Positions 63,655 through 64,000 of a DNA stretch of 64,000 nt are shown in pieces (position 1 is the stretch's first letter; each line of letters starts with the position of its first letter). The notes under the pieces were generated by a model. The model did not search any database. It worked only from the letters and a program-made list of their open reading frames with translations, and was not told where the DNA came from. The stretch comes from Methylovirgula ligni (GTDB lineage Bacteria > Pseudomonadota > Alphaproteobacteria > Rhizobiales > Beijerinckiaceae). Location of the stretch: assembly GCF_004135935.1 (NCBI RefSeq), contig NZ_CP025086.1, positions 1,860,001-1,924,000 of the forward strand. Direction: 5' to 3'. The position numbers were made by a program, and so were the translations under genes.

Positions 63655-64000
63655 TCACCCAACGGCCGCCTTCTGCGCCCCGCAGGAGCGACAAAGTCCA
63701 GTTATTTCCAATACTTGACTGTGAGGCGCAAAGCCCGACTCGGCCCCGAGCAGGGCGATTTCACGATGCAGCGCCCTGGACGTGGCCTCGGTCACCGTGC
63801 CGCAGGCTTCGCAGATGAGGAAAACCACCGGCTCCTCATGCTTATGGCCGTGGGCGCAGGCGAGAAAGGCGTTGCGCGAGGCGAGCCTGTGGACGAGGCC
63901 GTTCTCGAGCAGAAAATCGAGCGCCCGGTAGATGGAGACCGGAGCCGGATGCTTGCCGGTCGCCACAGCGATCTTCTCGATCATGTCGTAAGCCCCGAGC
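63655..64000 (-). CDS. zur: Fur-family zinc uptake regulator Zur, C-terminal part (runs off window)
   Basis: The last 114 residues of a Fur-family repressor; the frame is open to the right edge (LGAYDMIEKIA upstream of the visible ATG at 63984), so the true start is outside the window. The visible part has the end of the winged helix (PAPVSIYRALDFLLENGLVHRL), the dimer domain with AHGHKHEEPVVFLICEACG, and two CxxC pairs (CEAC and CRSC) for structural zinc. The Zur rather than Fur call rests on its place beside ispG, conserved in Hyphomicrobiales. Confidence 0.85.
   Translation of the reverse strand, partial: LGAYDMIEKIAVATGKHPAPVSIYRALDFLLENGLVHRLASRNAFLACAHGHKHEEPVVFLICEACGTVTEATSRALHREIALLGAESGFAPHSQVLEITGLCRSCGAQKAAVG

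Noticed and set aside
1-64000. CRISPR arrays, tRNA or rRNA genes, transposases
   Set aside because: No regularly spaced direct repeats, tRNA T-arm/anticodon patterns or transposase motifs were recognised by reading; a tRNAscan or ISfinder search would settle this.

Overview
The window is high-GC, densely packed chromosomal DNA from an alphaproteobacterium, most likely order Hyphomicrobiales (Rhizobiales) and plausibly Beijerinckiaceae or a relative. The grounds are gene content and order: rpsA / sppA / ihfB / lapA-like / trpFBA / accD / folC; addB-addA-trxA; zapA-DUF4164 beside gap-pgk-fba; DUF1476 beside purC-purS-purQ; phaR opposite phaAB; rpmF-mtgA; and zur-ispG. A complete pqqABCDE operon and polyhydroxybutyrate genes fit a methylotrophic or alcohol-oxidising lifestyle, but the genus is inference. 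No rRNA, tRNA, CRISPR array, transposase or prophage was found.

Layout. 1-306: the 5' part of a low-GC mrr-like restriction gene (minus), running off the left edge. 586-10792: rpsA, an Hsp70-like ATPase, sppA, ihfB, a LapA-like membrane protein, trpFBA, accD and folC (all plus). 10917-15120: the pqq leader, pqqABCDE and an SDR. 15386-19062: rph, rdgB, a small unknown protein, a truncated CysG-like protein (minus) and an SDR. 19065-27962, minus strand: queD, queE, trxA, addA, addB, zapA, DUF4164. 28461-33609: a candidate promoter, then gap-pgk-fba, a ThiE-fold paralogue and a Sel1-repeat protein. 33616-35573, minus: ferritin-like protein, xerC, ATP synthase zeta subunit. 36005-39100: purC, purS, purQ and an M29 aminopeptidase. 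39151-41983: TPP riboswitch and thiO-thiS-thiG-thiE. 41980-53086, mostly minus: heparinase-like protein, rsmB, pheS, Gly-rich exported protein, fumarase, gluQ, a toxin-antitoxin pair and a methyltransferase, with sdhAF4, greB and an esterase on plus. 53191-61501: gloB, a GGDEF/EAL protein, phaR (minus), phaA, phaB, rpmF (minus), mtgA (minus), ispA, DUF1345. 61511-64000, minus: His-rich secreted protein, ispG and the 3' part of zur.

Function. Most genes are core housekeeping: tryptophan, fatty-acid, folate, thiamine, purine and isoprenoid synthesis, lower glycolysis, recombination, cell division and translation. Accessory or regulatory interest lies in the pqq operon with hairpins around pqqA; the TPP riboswitch fused to the thiO ribosome-binding site; a HigBA-type toxin-antitoxin pair with a readable promoter and overlapping operator; palindromic intergenic repeats of two types; and several diverged paralogues (truncated CysG, ThiE-like protein without catalytic residues, degenerate GGDEF). 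QueD, QueE and GluQ all act in the tRNA queuosine pathway, though they lie 30 kb apart.

I did not find a convincing wholly new system. The best leads are the pqqA leader, the toxin-antitoxin control region, the structured 587-base gap before gap, and operons missing usual members (pheS without pheT, thiO without thiC, purQ without purL).
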